Source: Desulfobacterales bacterium (GTDB lineage Bacteria; Desulfobacterota; Desulfobacteria; Desulfobacterales; 4be13). Taken from it: a stretch of DNA of 20,860 nt. The notes below the pieces were generated by a model. It saw nothing but the letters and a program-made list of their open reading frames with translations, was not told the DNA's origin and ran no database searches. Position numbers and translations under genes: made by a program. The stretch lies in contig JAOZRQ010000047.1 of NCBI GenBank assembly GCA_029940115.1, positions 1 to 20,860 of the forward strand, given 5' to 3'. Below are positions 14,901-20,860 of the stretch, one piece after another (position 1 is the first letter of the stretch; each line of letters opens with the position of its first letter).

Positions 14901-15142
14901 GGAAGAGAAGTCTCCCCTGAAAGGCGTCCGAAAACATCCGACAGGATCCGCCTCAGTCCTTCGGTCGGATAGGTCGCATCTCGGAAGAACTGGTCACCAT
15001 CCGTATATAAGGCATGGGCCAAGCTGGCCCTGCCTTTGTAGGAATTGATGACTTGGCTCAAACTGGCAGTGAATATCTCAGGGTTGAATGTCCCTGCGAT
15101 AATATCATTTCGAGGCAGACAGGTTTCTATGATCGATTTCAT
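11921..15142 (-). CDS. DUF499-family AAA+ ATPase, orphan
   Basis: A 1073-residue P-loop ATPase. Seen: N-terminal ETCLPRNDIIAGTFNPEIFTA, typical of DUF499; Walker A AFGGGKTHA (about 89-97, Lys94-Thr95); a strongly hydrophobic Walker B KVLLLLDELAQYA (Asp201-Glu202); and a long C-terminal region of mixed helix and strand with no membrane segment. DUF499 ATPases usually sit beside a DUF1156 DNA methylase and helicase or nuclease genes in defence clusters. None is in this window, so this copy is either orphaned or works with genes beyond the edges. The frame starts at GTG 15151, but the ATG at 15142 begins the conserved part and is preferred, although its Shine-Dalgarno is poor. It is noticeably more GC-rich than the Septu genes. 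A restriction-like or DNA-translocating role is inference. Confidence 0.82.
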   Translation of the reverse strand: MKSIIETCLPRNDIIAGTFNPEIFTASLSQVINSYKGRASLAHALYTDGDQFFRDATYPTEGLRRILSDVFGRLSGETSLPAIHRLETAFGGGKTHALIALTHLGFRGRELAESTGHILAPERLPEPGEVTVVGIAGDELPVHQARGTDLLPHTLWGEIAFQIGGETLYHEVETDAAAYASPGRNYFEAVFGGRKVLLLLDELAQYAARLQGARPDGGDQLSAFLMSLHGFARQHVGIAIALTLAGRADAFAGETERLTEMLSKVKGEAVDPEQALVLAQKSEKSVVSVVSRDATTVIPVHGAEISGVLSQRLFRAIDREAAGKTADAYMAMYRIHAPSLPGRSSREDYRELMLASYPFHPTFIRFLNEKMASIETFQGTRGVLRVLALVVRSLWKKGENRVPMIHTCHLDLSDARTVNEILGRTGGGDLLPALNTDVGGPDTSGLVTSQSYAQLADQRNPHPERYPLYEYAWKTVFLHSLAGRSDALASNLFGITPQDALLSMAFPGMTPPQVETALGEIANSAQYLRFHRGRYYASLEPSVNRALTTIRGGLSRELLDDLLAATARKVVRQDEGTFQVVHDVGLPEHIPDNTRKPVLALIALDAGEIDPEAFVTTTGPNRPRIRQNMILLLVPKTVRAEPPDTERALEAKEMMNRMGGLARTVLSMRRLRKQPENYGISLSKLLENDFDTRLKERELALITIVTRCYDRLCFPSASGQVVRREISTAGGEGGAAVVEAIRRLLKREGELITSDMAGVRETVYVLAKRFFEASDTPDIAAIRESFVCKRRWPILESPSLADQIIRTGVACGVWCLFRMNDQGTPSEFFSQNTGELPLDLNLHEKGWSLISSQGAIQRGWGPMGVDKEKVKRLVAETVKRYEAATLGDVIHQVREHLGEVPEGTVMEITKELIHGGKLATYSGEAGQQEKPADLTYGPGGITVAVTRENVVATPGTLAKRGWIKKTPQRFTLSGREGAERVIPLLGSLGSLYARGAKSAIRTLEMVDLNLPDGGRLHLTLENVPPQGMKRLDEFLEMLGEIIIQGENSEVDLEIEEPDERCLLIRKLRGAEMA

Positions 15143-15162
15143 GGGTGTCACTCAAACAAAGT

Positions 15163-15352
15163 CTGATTATAACGGATTTAGGGGAGTCCGTGAACGTAAA
15201 CGTGAACTTGAACGTGAACTTGAACGTAAACGTGAACTTGAACGTGAACGTGAACTTAAACGTGAACGTGAACTTAAACGTGAACTTGCCCATGACTGAA
15301 TGTTCAGGTTCACGTTCACGGACAGGGCCTCCCCGAAAGGCGTTATAATCAG
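15163..15352. repeat. palindromic element with GTGAAC hexamer array, copy 2
   Basis: Begins CTGATTATAACGGATTTAG and ends CCCCGAAAGGCGTTATAATCAG, described by its rc start CTGATTATAACGCC; the terminal inverted repeats are about 24 bp with some mismatches. Inside, from about 15190 to 15285, runs a tract of about 16 hexamers (GTGAAC, TTGAAC, GTAAAC, TTAAAC variants), facing an inverted GTTCAGGTTCACGTTCACGG. Confidence 0.85.
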
Positions 15353-15361
15353 AACAAATCG

Positions 15362-15590
15362 CTGATTATAACGGATTTAGGGGAGCCCGTGAACGTGAAC
15401 TTAAGGAACTGTGACCGAACAAGTTCCCCATTCCCGCTCCTGCCGGATTGACAAATCCGGCAGGCGGTTCGGATTTGCCAATCCGAACCGAGCATGCTGG
15501 GGATGTTGTTTGGTCACGATTAGTAAGTTTAAGTTCACGTTCACGTTCATGTTCACGGACAGAGCGATCTCCCCGAAAAGCGTCACTCAA
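15362..15590. repeat. palindromic element copy 3, with a nested repeat inside
   Basis: Same left end (CTGATTATAACGGATTTAG at 15362) and a right end with CTCCCCGAAAAGCGTCA. The hexamer tract is short (GTGAACGTGAACTTAAG) and is faced by AAGTTCACGTTCACGTTC. In the middle (about 15437-15497) is a copy of the CCGGATTTGCCAATCCGG family, so one repeat family has apparently inserted into another. Confidence 0.8.
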
Positions 15591-18345
15591 ACAAAGGAAA
15601 GGCTCTGTGTGCAAAGAAATCATACACCTCTGTCATGCTGAGGAAATGCTCGTCAAAGAGAGGATTCCCCTCCGCGTCCATGAGGATGGTCCCGGATTCT
15701 CCCAGCGGGAACATGCTTTCGATCCGCACCGGACCGGAGGAGGCCATCTCCACACAATGGGCATAGGTGGAACGTGATGACGCTGGCAATGAATGCACTG
15801 GCCCGATCATTTCATGGGTGTACTCCATTCGTCCACGCGCGTCAGTTCCCCACGGGCGTTCTCCGAGTTCGCCAAGGACATTGTCCAAGGCGTTGAGGAT
15901 GATCGCGTCCCGAGTCTGAGGCGCGTCAGCATCGGCAAGGTTCTGAAACCAGCCGTAATTGTTGACGATGCTCGAATCTGTTCCTGAAAGGCCGTGGAGC
16001 AACACATTGAACAGCAGACCGATATTGATATCCGGGCCGAGTTCATCCGTAAAGGTGAGCCGGATGACCTCTCGGATCCAAGCGTTCATCAGGATCCAGG
16101 CATCCGAGCGTGTAGTTCCTGCGGCCCAGTCTGCCTTGCCGCCTTCCACAAAGTGACCGTCCCAATTTTCAAATAGGGCCAATGCGGCGTTTCGGGCTTC
16201 CGTCGAATTCTCCTGGACGGCCCCGGAAAAATCTTTTTCCACAAATGTCCAAGGATTTCCGCCGTCGCCATATGTCGTTGCAAAGGTATCCTCATGAATC
16301 TGGGTCAGAGAATCGGTGGTGGCAATGTGCAGGGCCAAATCCCTGACATCCTCAAACGTGAGAGGGTTAGGACTTGAAAGATACTCTTCGACCACATGGG
16401 CCCGGTGAAAGGGACCAAAAGTGTAGCCGATGGCATTCGCCGCGTTGTTGTAGTCATGGCTGCTCCTGCTGTTCCATCCGCCATAGAACCCTTTGGAGGT
16501 GTTGCGATCGGTGGAACGGGGGATGAGCGTGACTGGCTCAGGCCATTCCTCTGTGCCGTCTCCCATGAGCGGAAACCGGGGATCCGTGCCCGACGGACGA
16601 ACCGGGTCACGGCCCGACATCCAGTAGGCGATGTTTCCGTCCCTGTCCGCATAGCAGAAGTGCTGGCTCACCGGGACAAGTTCTATCCCTTCTCCGAATG
16701 CATCCATGTCAGACGCGCGGGCAAGCATCAGAATCGACTTGACCCCGTTCTGCAGTTCATATCCCCAATGGGCATACTTCCAAGTCATGATCGGGTTCGC
16801 GGGATCCGGAACATAAGTCTCCGGATTGTACGGCATCGGATTGACCACCGGGCCGTGGGAGGTCCGATAAACCGGCAGTTGGACATCCGCTCCACCTGCG
16901 ACCTTGATGGTCTCCACTCGGTGCAGGGTCACGGCGGAGGGGTCTTCAACATAGTAGTCCACCGTATGCGCGTGTCCCACCTGCATGGACCAGGCATGAT
17001 GCGGGGTGCGGCCCACAATGATTCCGGGGATTCCCGCGATGCCCATTCCAGAAACATTCAGCCCCCCGGCCCTGATAGAGCCTTCAAGGACAAGGGAGGG
17101 AGCGGCAAACTGGAATCCATGATCCATTTGCGGGCCTGAATAGAGGATCGGATTCCCTGATTCGGTCTTTTCGCCGGACACCACCCATGCGTAGCTCCCT
17201 ATCTTCACATACGCATTGATCTTTTTCAGACTTTCCACAAACCCGCCTTGAAACGCAGCCATTTTGGCGGCCACTGGGGGAAAGTGGAACGCGGAGGCCG
17301 AAAATGCGGGTTTCGGGTTCTCGGTTCCGGGCTCGGGGCGATTGGCTCTGCGTGAATCCCCGCTTTTCGGGATATAGGTGGTCGCGTCAGGATCACTGAT
17401 CCACCGGAGATCTTGGAACATGGCCTGATAATCGTCCGGGAAGGCTGCCAGCAGCCCTTGGTAAAGCGCGGCATTATCAATCTGTCCCATAGTCACGGCT
17501 TCGCTGTCGAAGAATCTGAGCATCGTGGCCATCCATGCCAGAACGTCCTTGGCGGTCCAGTCCTCAGGGACAAACTCAATTCCCTGTCTCGCTCCGATCG
17601 CTTTGAACTCAAAGGGAAGAAGGGATGCATCCGCCCGAATGTCGACGATGCGGCGGTTGAAGCCTGCCACATAGCCGTTGATGATATCCTGTGATTCCGA
17701 GTCCAGGGAGTCAAAGGCATCTTCCAGTTCTTGGTCAGAATAGCCTGCGGAACGAACGAAAATGTCGGTGTTCAACTGATCCGGTCCGAATATCTCGGCC
17801 AACCTTCCCCGGCCAGTTCGCCTGTACTTTTCCGCCTGCCACAGCCGGTCGGTGGCCACGGCATACCCCGTCGCTTCAGAAATGTCGTAGAGACTCGCAT
17901 CATCGGGGCCGGTGATGAACCAGACGCCCCTGTCGTCCCTGACGGTTTTTAGCACTACTGAGACGGTTATGTTCACAGAAGCGGTTTGAGCAGCGCCTTC
18001 GCTATCTGTGGCGGTCAGGGTGATCAGATGATCGCCTGAAGAAAGATCGCTTCTGACAAAAGAGGTGCCCGTGCCGATGGATCCGTCTTTGTCAGAGGTC
18101 CAGATCAGCGCAGAGCCGGTCAAGTCGCCGTCTTCGTTGTCGCTGCCCTTGCCGGTAAAGGTGATCTCATCGCCTTCAACCGCGTTGCTTTCATGGGAAG
18201 GGGTGTCAATGACGGCCGTCGGCGCATCATTGCTGTCGCTTGAACTGTTGCATCCTGAGAAAATTCCGGCCATGCATCCCAGAACAAAAAGCATGATGAT
18301 CATATCCCGGCATACGTCGGAAATCATGCACCTTTTCTTTTTCAA
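15583..18345 (-). CDS. penicillin acylase family lipoprotein with PKD-like domain
   Basis: A 920-residue predicted lipoprotein of the Ntn-hydrolase penicillin/cephalosporin acylase family. Seen: a KKKR n-region, a hydrophobic stretch and a lipobox ending FSGC (Cys32). Residues about 40-128 are a PKD/cadherin-like beta domain (NEDGDLTGSALIWTSDKDG). The acylase alpha-chain motif is GYAVATDRLWQAEKYRRTGRGRLAEIFG (about 160-187, shown here beyond the motif core by its parts ATDRLWQ and GRLAEIFG). The predicted self-cleavage and nucleophile site is IGS-YAWVVSG (Ser384), then GRTPHHAWSMQVGHAHTVDYY with core HHAWSMQ. Such enzymes hydrolyse amides, including penicillins, acyl-homoserine lactones and lipopeptides; the substrate here is unknown. 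The start is TTG at 18345, with AGGAGG 7 nt upstream; the longer frame to 18654 reads through the 54-bp repeats and is not credible. Quorum quenching is one possible role. Confidence 0.85.
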   Translation of the reverse strand: MKKKRCMISDVCRDMIIMLFVLGCMAGIFSGCNSSSDSNDAPTAVIDTPSHESNAVEGDEITFTGKGSDNEDGDLTGSALIWTSDKDGSIGTGTSFVRSDLSSGDHLITLTATDSEGAAQTASVNITVSVVLKTVRDDRGVWFITGPDDASLYDISEATGYAVATDRLWQAEKYRRTGRGRLAEIFGPDQLNTDIFVRSAGYSDQELEDAFDSLDSESQDIINGYVAGFNRRIVDIRADASLLPFEFKAIGARQGIEFVPEDWTAKDVLAWMATMLRFFDSEAVTMGQIDNAALYQGLLAAFPDDYQAMFQDLRWISDPDATTYIPKSGDSRRANRPEPGTENPKPAFSASAFHFPPVAAKMAAFQGGFVESLKKINAYVKIGSYAWVVSGEKTESGNPILYSGPQMDHGFQFAAPSLVLEGSIRAGGLNVSGMGIAGIPGIIVGRTPHHAWSMQVGHAHTVDYYVEDPSAVTLHRVETIKVAGGADVQLPVYRTSHGPVVNPMPYNPETYVPDPANPIMTWKYAHWGYELQNGVKSILMLARASDMDAFGEGIELVPVSQHFCYADRDGNIAYWMSGRDPVRPSGTDPRFPLMGDGTEEWPEPVTLIPRSTDRNTSKGFYGGWNSRSSHDYNNAANAIGYTFGPFHRAHVVEEYLSSPNPLTFEDVRDLALHIATTDSLTQIHEDTFATTYGDGGNPWTFVEKDFSGAVQENSTEARNAALALFENWDGHFVEGGKADWAAGTTRSDAWILMNAWIREVIRLTFTDELGPDINIGLLFNVLLHGLSGTDSSIVNNYGWFQNLADADAPQTRDAIILNALDNVLGELGERPWGTDARGRMEYTHEMIGPVHSLPASSRSTYAHCVEMASSGPVRIESMFPLGESGTILMDAEGNPLFDEHFLSMTEVYDFFAHRAFPLFE

Positions 18346-18356
18346 AATTCCACCTC

Positions 18357-18699
18357 CTGTGGTTTTGGCCCGCCGGATTTGGCAATCCGGCGGAGCAACT
18401 GGTTTTGGCCTCAGGTTTTGGCCCGCCGGATTTGGCAATCCGGCGGGAGTGTCAGGTTTTGGCCTCAGGTTTTGGCCCGCCGGATTTGGCAATCCGGCGG
18501 GAGCGTCAGGTTTTGGCCTCAGGTTTTGGCCCGCCGGATTTGGCAATCCGGCGGGAGCCCCAGGTTTTGGCCTCAGGTTTTGGCCCGCCGGATTTGGCAA
18601 TCCGGCGGGAGCCCCAGGTTTTGGCCTCAGATTTTGGCCCGCCGGATTTGGCAATCCGGCGGGAGCCTCAGGTTTTGGCCTCAGGTTTTGGCTCGCGGG
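18357..18699. repeat. 54-bp hairpin repeat array, about 6 units
   Basis: Five exact-length units (starts 18411, 18465, 18519, 18573, 18627), a 53-bp first unit (18358-18410) and a partial last. Each has CAGGTTTTGGCC twice and a hairpin with perfect 11-bp arms CCCGCCGGATT and AATCCGGCGGG around TGGC. The unit is 18 codons, so it stays open on both strands. It fills the gap between the membrane protein gene and the acylase gene. Confidence 0.93.
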
Positions 18700-18721
18700 A
18701 GCATAGAAGGATGCCGACTCA

Positions 18722-19321
18722 CTATTTCTGCCTCAGTGACTGGTCATCCTGCGAGATCGGCGGAGGTGACTTGCTGATCCGTTCCTGATACACAGAAATG
18801 AGAAAAACCGTGGCCAATGGCTGGGTAAAAAGCCAGCCCACAATGACAAAACTGCCGACCCATGAAATGCTCAAGAACAGAATCACCACGATGGCATGCT
18901 CCAGCGGATCCCCCTGCAAGGCCATCGAAAAGCTCTCCTTGATCGCATCCATCAGGGGCATGCCTCTGTCCGTCATCAGGAGATTCATGTAAAGGCATCC
19001 AAACGAGATGGCCAAGCCAATCAGAATGCCGGGCAGAACCAGCATCGCGGCCCCGACCAATATCGCGATGACAGCCACAACGCCGAATCCGAGCAACGGC
19101 AGAAAGAGCCTCATCTGGGAAAACACATCCTGCACCTTCGGTTCACGCCCATCCCTGAACATCAGAAGAATGGCATGCATATATCCGGCCAGCGTGACGG
19201 GCGCGAGGATGCCGAGGGTCAGAATGCTTGCCATGACCATCACCAGCGTCATAAGAATCAGTGGCACAATGAATTTGAGCGTCAGATGCCATGATCCTTC
19301 AAGGTGTTTCTTAAAATCCAT
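18722..19321 (-). CDS. multi-span inner membrane protein of unknown function
   Basis: A 199-residue protein with a short cytoplasmic-looking N-terminus (MDFKKHLEGSW) and hydrophobic segments at about 15-37, 38-55, 71-92, 93-115 and 141-178 (the last may be two helices). The C-terminal tail is hydrophilic (ERISKSPPPISQ). The overall look is that of small DUF4013/DUF975-like membrane proteins with paired helices and an amphipathic segment between, but I cannot assign a family with confidence. The ATG at 19321 has GGAGG about 6 nt upstream. It lies about 130 bp downstream of the regulator-phosphatase gene, behind the 7-bp repeat array, and upstream of the acylase; the 54-bp array probably uncouples it from the latter. 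Confidence 0.7.
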   Translation of the reverse strand: MDFKKHLEGSWHLTLKFIVPLILMTLVMVMASILTLGILAPVTLAGYMHAILLMFRDGREPKVQDVFSQMRLFLPLLGFGVVAVIAILVGAAMLVLPGILIGLAISFGCLYMNLLMTDRGMPLMDAIKESFSMALQGDPLEHAIVVILFLSISWVGSFVIVGWLFTQPLATVFLISVYQERISKSPPPISQDDQSLRQK

Positions 19322-19346
19322 AAATTCCTCCTTTAAAAGTTATAAA

Positions 19347-19455
19347 GCTGTAAGTCGAAAGCTGTAAGCTGTAAGCTGTAAGCTGTAAGCTGTAAGCTAC
19401 AAAATGTTCTAAGGCTGAACTTAGAGCTTCCAACTTAGAGCTTACAGCTTACAGC
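19347..19455. repeat. 7-bp repeat array with inverted copies
   Basis: GCTGTAA repeats about eight times at exact 7-bp spacing (19347-19402, two units degenerate). The complement CTTACAG occurs twice at 19441-19454. The two sides can pair across a loop that holds a second direct repeat (ACTTAGAGCTT). The right side contains the stop codon of the phosphatase. It may serve as a 3' hairpin; slippage is the likely origin. Confidence 0.8.
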
Positions 19456-20252
19456 CCAAATCCCACCATGGTCACATCGTCCCGCATGTCATGGTCACCT
19501 TTGTGGGCATTCAGGGATTCGAGAAGCTTTTCCCGTTGGATGTCAAAGGGGGTGTCAGCGATCTCTTTGAGCAGATGTCTGAACTGGCGGGAACCGAATC
19601 GCCGTAGCGGCTCCCCGCCGGGCTGGTCCACAAATCCATCAGTTGACATATAAAAGCACATTCCTTCTTTGATATCCACCCTGTGGTTGGTAAAGCTGAA
19701 GTTCATATCCGATCGCTTGTACCCGAGGCTTTGCCGGTCACCTTTGAGCACCTCCAGCTTGCCGTCATGAACATAATGGAGAGGGAGTCTTGCTCCGGCA
19801 AAGGTGAGATTCTCATAGCTCAGAAATCCGGGTTCCCTGTCTGAACGATACCCTTTGACATGACATATGGCCGCGTCCAGACCGTCATCGGAGCGCGCGT
19901 AATCGGTGTCCTGATGAAGCGTGGTCTTGACCAGGGAACTGAGCCGTCTCAGGATCTGGGCAGGGTCATGCCAACCTTCCCCGCCGATGATCTTTCTCAG
20001 TCCGAAGGATGCGATGATGGTCATCAACGCGCCAGGAACGCCATGTCCCGTGCAGTCAATCACCGCGAGGACAAAGCTCTCCCCGAAATGCTCCATGAAA
20101 ATGAAATCTCCCCCCACAATGTCCCTCGGCATCCATATGAAAAAGCTGTCCGGCAGGAATGTTCTGATATTCCCCGGGTTCGGCAACAGGGAACTCTGGA
20201 TCATCTGGGCGTACTCGATTGCTCTCGGTGATACGCTTGCTGGCGGCCTCAA
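19449..20252 (-). CDS. SpoIIE/PP2C-type serine phosphatase half of a frameshifted regulator
   Basis: The phosphatase domain of a PP2C/SpoIIE-type response regulator. Seen: IEYAQMIQSSLLPN, the usual linker entry to such domains, then DIVGGDF (Asp49 in this frame), VIDCTGHGVPGALM (Asp66) and FYMSTDGFVDQPGG, the metal-binding acidic motifs of PP2C enzymes. All look intact. The first 11 residues (MRPPASVSPRA) are out of frame with the homologous linker. The true sequence joins the response-regulator half at about 20217-20220, where one extra base breaks the frame. Such proteins dephosphorylate serine or threonine on anti-sigma-factor antagonists or similar partners in response to phosphorylation of the receiver. 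The stop codon lies in the 7-bp repeat. As read, this half could be made only by internal initiation or frameshifting. Confidence 0.82.
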   Translation of the reverse strand: MRPPASVSPRAIEYAQMIQSSLLPNPGNIRTFLPDSFFIWMPRDIVGGDFIFMEHFGESFVLAVIDCTGHGVPGALMTIIASFGLRKIIGGEGWHDPAQILRRLSSLVKTTLHQDTDYARSDDGLDAAICHVKGYRSDREPGFLSYENLTFAGARLPLHYVHDGKLEVLKGDRQSLGYKRSDMNFSFTNHRVDIKEGMCFYMSTDGFVDQPGGEPLRRFGSRQFRHLLKEIADTPFDIQREKLLESLNAHKGDHDMRDDVTMVGFGL

Positions 20253-20730
20253 CCACTTTGCTGGTTTTTTTTATTTCCGCAGATTTCTCCTGCAACTTGA
20301 AAATCAGTTCTTTCTGGGTGTCCCTTGCCTTTTTCAGCTCCAAGTGGGTATTCACCCTTGCAAGAAGTTCCGTCGAGTTGAAGGGTTTTGCCACATAATC
20401 CATCGCGCCGGTCTCAAATCCCTTGACAACATCTTTTGTCTCATTTTTTGCGGTCAGAAAGATGATGGGGATCTCCTTAGTTCTGGGAGACGCCTGCAAT
20501 CTTTCACACACCTCAAGCCCGTTCATGTTCGGCATCACAATGTCGAGCAGAATCAGATCCGGAAGTATGGTGTCAATCAACTCAAGGGCATCTTCCCCAT
20601 TGATGGCAACAGCAATCTCACACGCTCTCTGATTCAGCAGGCCGGTTAACACCTGAAGATTTGTCGGCACGTCATCCACGATTAATATGAGCGGCTTTTC
20701 CTGTGACTCTGAAATATCTGCATCATTCAT
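20056..20730 (-). CDS. response regulator receiver half of the frameshifted phosphatase regulator
   Basis: A CheY-like receiver domain (residues about 12-128) followed by a coiled coil. Seen: the acidic pair Asp19-Asp20 in LILIVDD, phospho-acceptor Asp63 in LILLDIVMP, Thr93 in FLTAKN and Lys115 in VAKPF, so all key receiver residues are present. A helical linker (about 128-168, ARDTQKELIFKLQEKSAEIK) leads to KRITES. From residue 171 the frame is wrong (NRVRPDDPEF and on to 20056), and the expected continuation IEYAQMIQ lies in the next frame. The intact protein would be about 427 residues, 20730-19449. A cognate histidine kinase is not in the window. The ATG at 20730 has only a weak Shine-Dalgarno (GGGAAAG). 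Confidence 0.82.
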   Translation of the reverse strand: MNDADISESQEKPLILIVDDVPTNLQVLTGLLNQRACEIAVAINGEDALELIDTILPDLILLDIVMPNMNGLEVCERLQASPRTKEIPIIFLTAKNETKDVVKGFETGAMDYVAKPFNSTELLARVNTHLELKKARDTQKELIFKLQEKSAEIKKTSKVVEAASKRITESNRVRPDDPEFPVAEPGEYQNIPAGQLFHMDAEGHCGGRFHFHGAFRGELCPRGD

Positions 20731-20785
20731 TTTTCAATCTTTCCCACGAACACCCATGGCCAGCGGTTACAATGTTCCAAAGAAA

Positions 20786-20807
20786 CTAAGTTTTTGAAAA
20801 AACTTAG
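20786..20807. repeat. inverted repeat CTAAGTTTTT/AAAAACTTAG
   Basis: Perfect 10-bp arms around a 2-nt centre, about 55 bp upstream of the response-regulator start. It could be a bidirectional terminator of an upstream gene or an operator; nothing else is seen in 20731-20860 except part of a palindromic repeat at the edge. Confidence 0.5.
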
Positions 20808-20860
20808 GTAAGTATTCGGTAAACCCCGTCGGCCTCACCCCGCGCTCGGTTCGGATTGAC

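Larger units (their letters stand above)
15147..15596. repeat. 15-bp direct repeats flanking the double palindromic insert
   Basis: GTCACTCAAACAAAG occurs perfectly at 15147-15161 and 15582-15596, on either side of two palindromic elements. The left copy lies just before the DUF499 start; the right copy spans the acylase stop codon. It may be a target duplication. Confidence 0.7.

Noticed and set aside
15105..15293. KFTFTF-repeat small protein on the minus strand
   Set aside because: It is the translated GTGAAC hexamer tract inside a palindromic element; no Shine-Dalgarno and no independent support.
18346..18654. Pro/Gly-rich N-terminal repeat domain of the acylase
   Set aside because: The segment is the 54-bp hairpin array read in frame; the TTG at 18345 has AGGAGG and begins a lipoprotein signal.

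Overview
The window reads as accessory sequence from a Desulfobacterota-like, possibly multicellular or filamentous sulfate reducer. This rests on gene style and on very heavy loading with short dispersed palindromic repeats. I recognise it by pattern, not by search. Every convincing gene lies on the minus strand, so transcription runs from high to low coordinates.

From the upstream end: 20730-19449 is a response regulator fused to a SpoIIE/PP2C-type phosphatase, broken by a one-base frameshift. It is followed by an inverted array of a 7-bp repeat and a small multi-span membrane protein (19321-18722). An array of 54-bp hairpin-forming repeats (18357-18699) precedes a lipoprotein of the penicillin acylase (Ntn-hydrolase) family with an N-terminal PKD-like domain (18345-15583). 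Two palindromic elements carrying GTGAAC hexamer tracts separate it from a large DUF499 ATPase (15142-11921). Next is an apparent fusion of an ABC-type periplasmic binding protein with a pentameric ligand-gated ion channel (11535-9427).

The stretch 9426-8304 is nearly gene-free. It holds several repeat families and perhaps one 49-codon ORF. Then come an orphan HigA-type antitoxin (8303-8019), a caspase-like protease pseudogene with a DUF1566-like tail (7886-7104), a Phd-type antitoxin with a PIN/VapC toxin (6792-6069) and a truncated DUF1566 protein (5896-5144).

The clearest system is at 4921-1069: four tightly packed genes, ATPase-HNH-ATPase-HNH, forming two tandem Septu (PtuA/PtuB) anti-phage modules in one apparent operon. 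The window closes with a DHH-like phosphoesterase homologue (866-93).

Septu, toxin-antitoxin genes, a caspase relic and an orphan DUF499 ATPase together suggest a defence-rich accessory island that repeats have eroded: frameshifts, truncations and separated partners are common. At least five families of palindromic or tandem repeats fill almost every intergenic gap and sometimes extend reading frames into false N-termini. Starts at several genes were therefore moved to the codon with a Shine-Dalgarno sequence.
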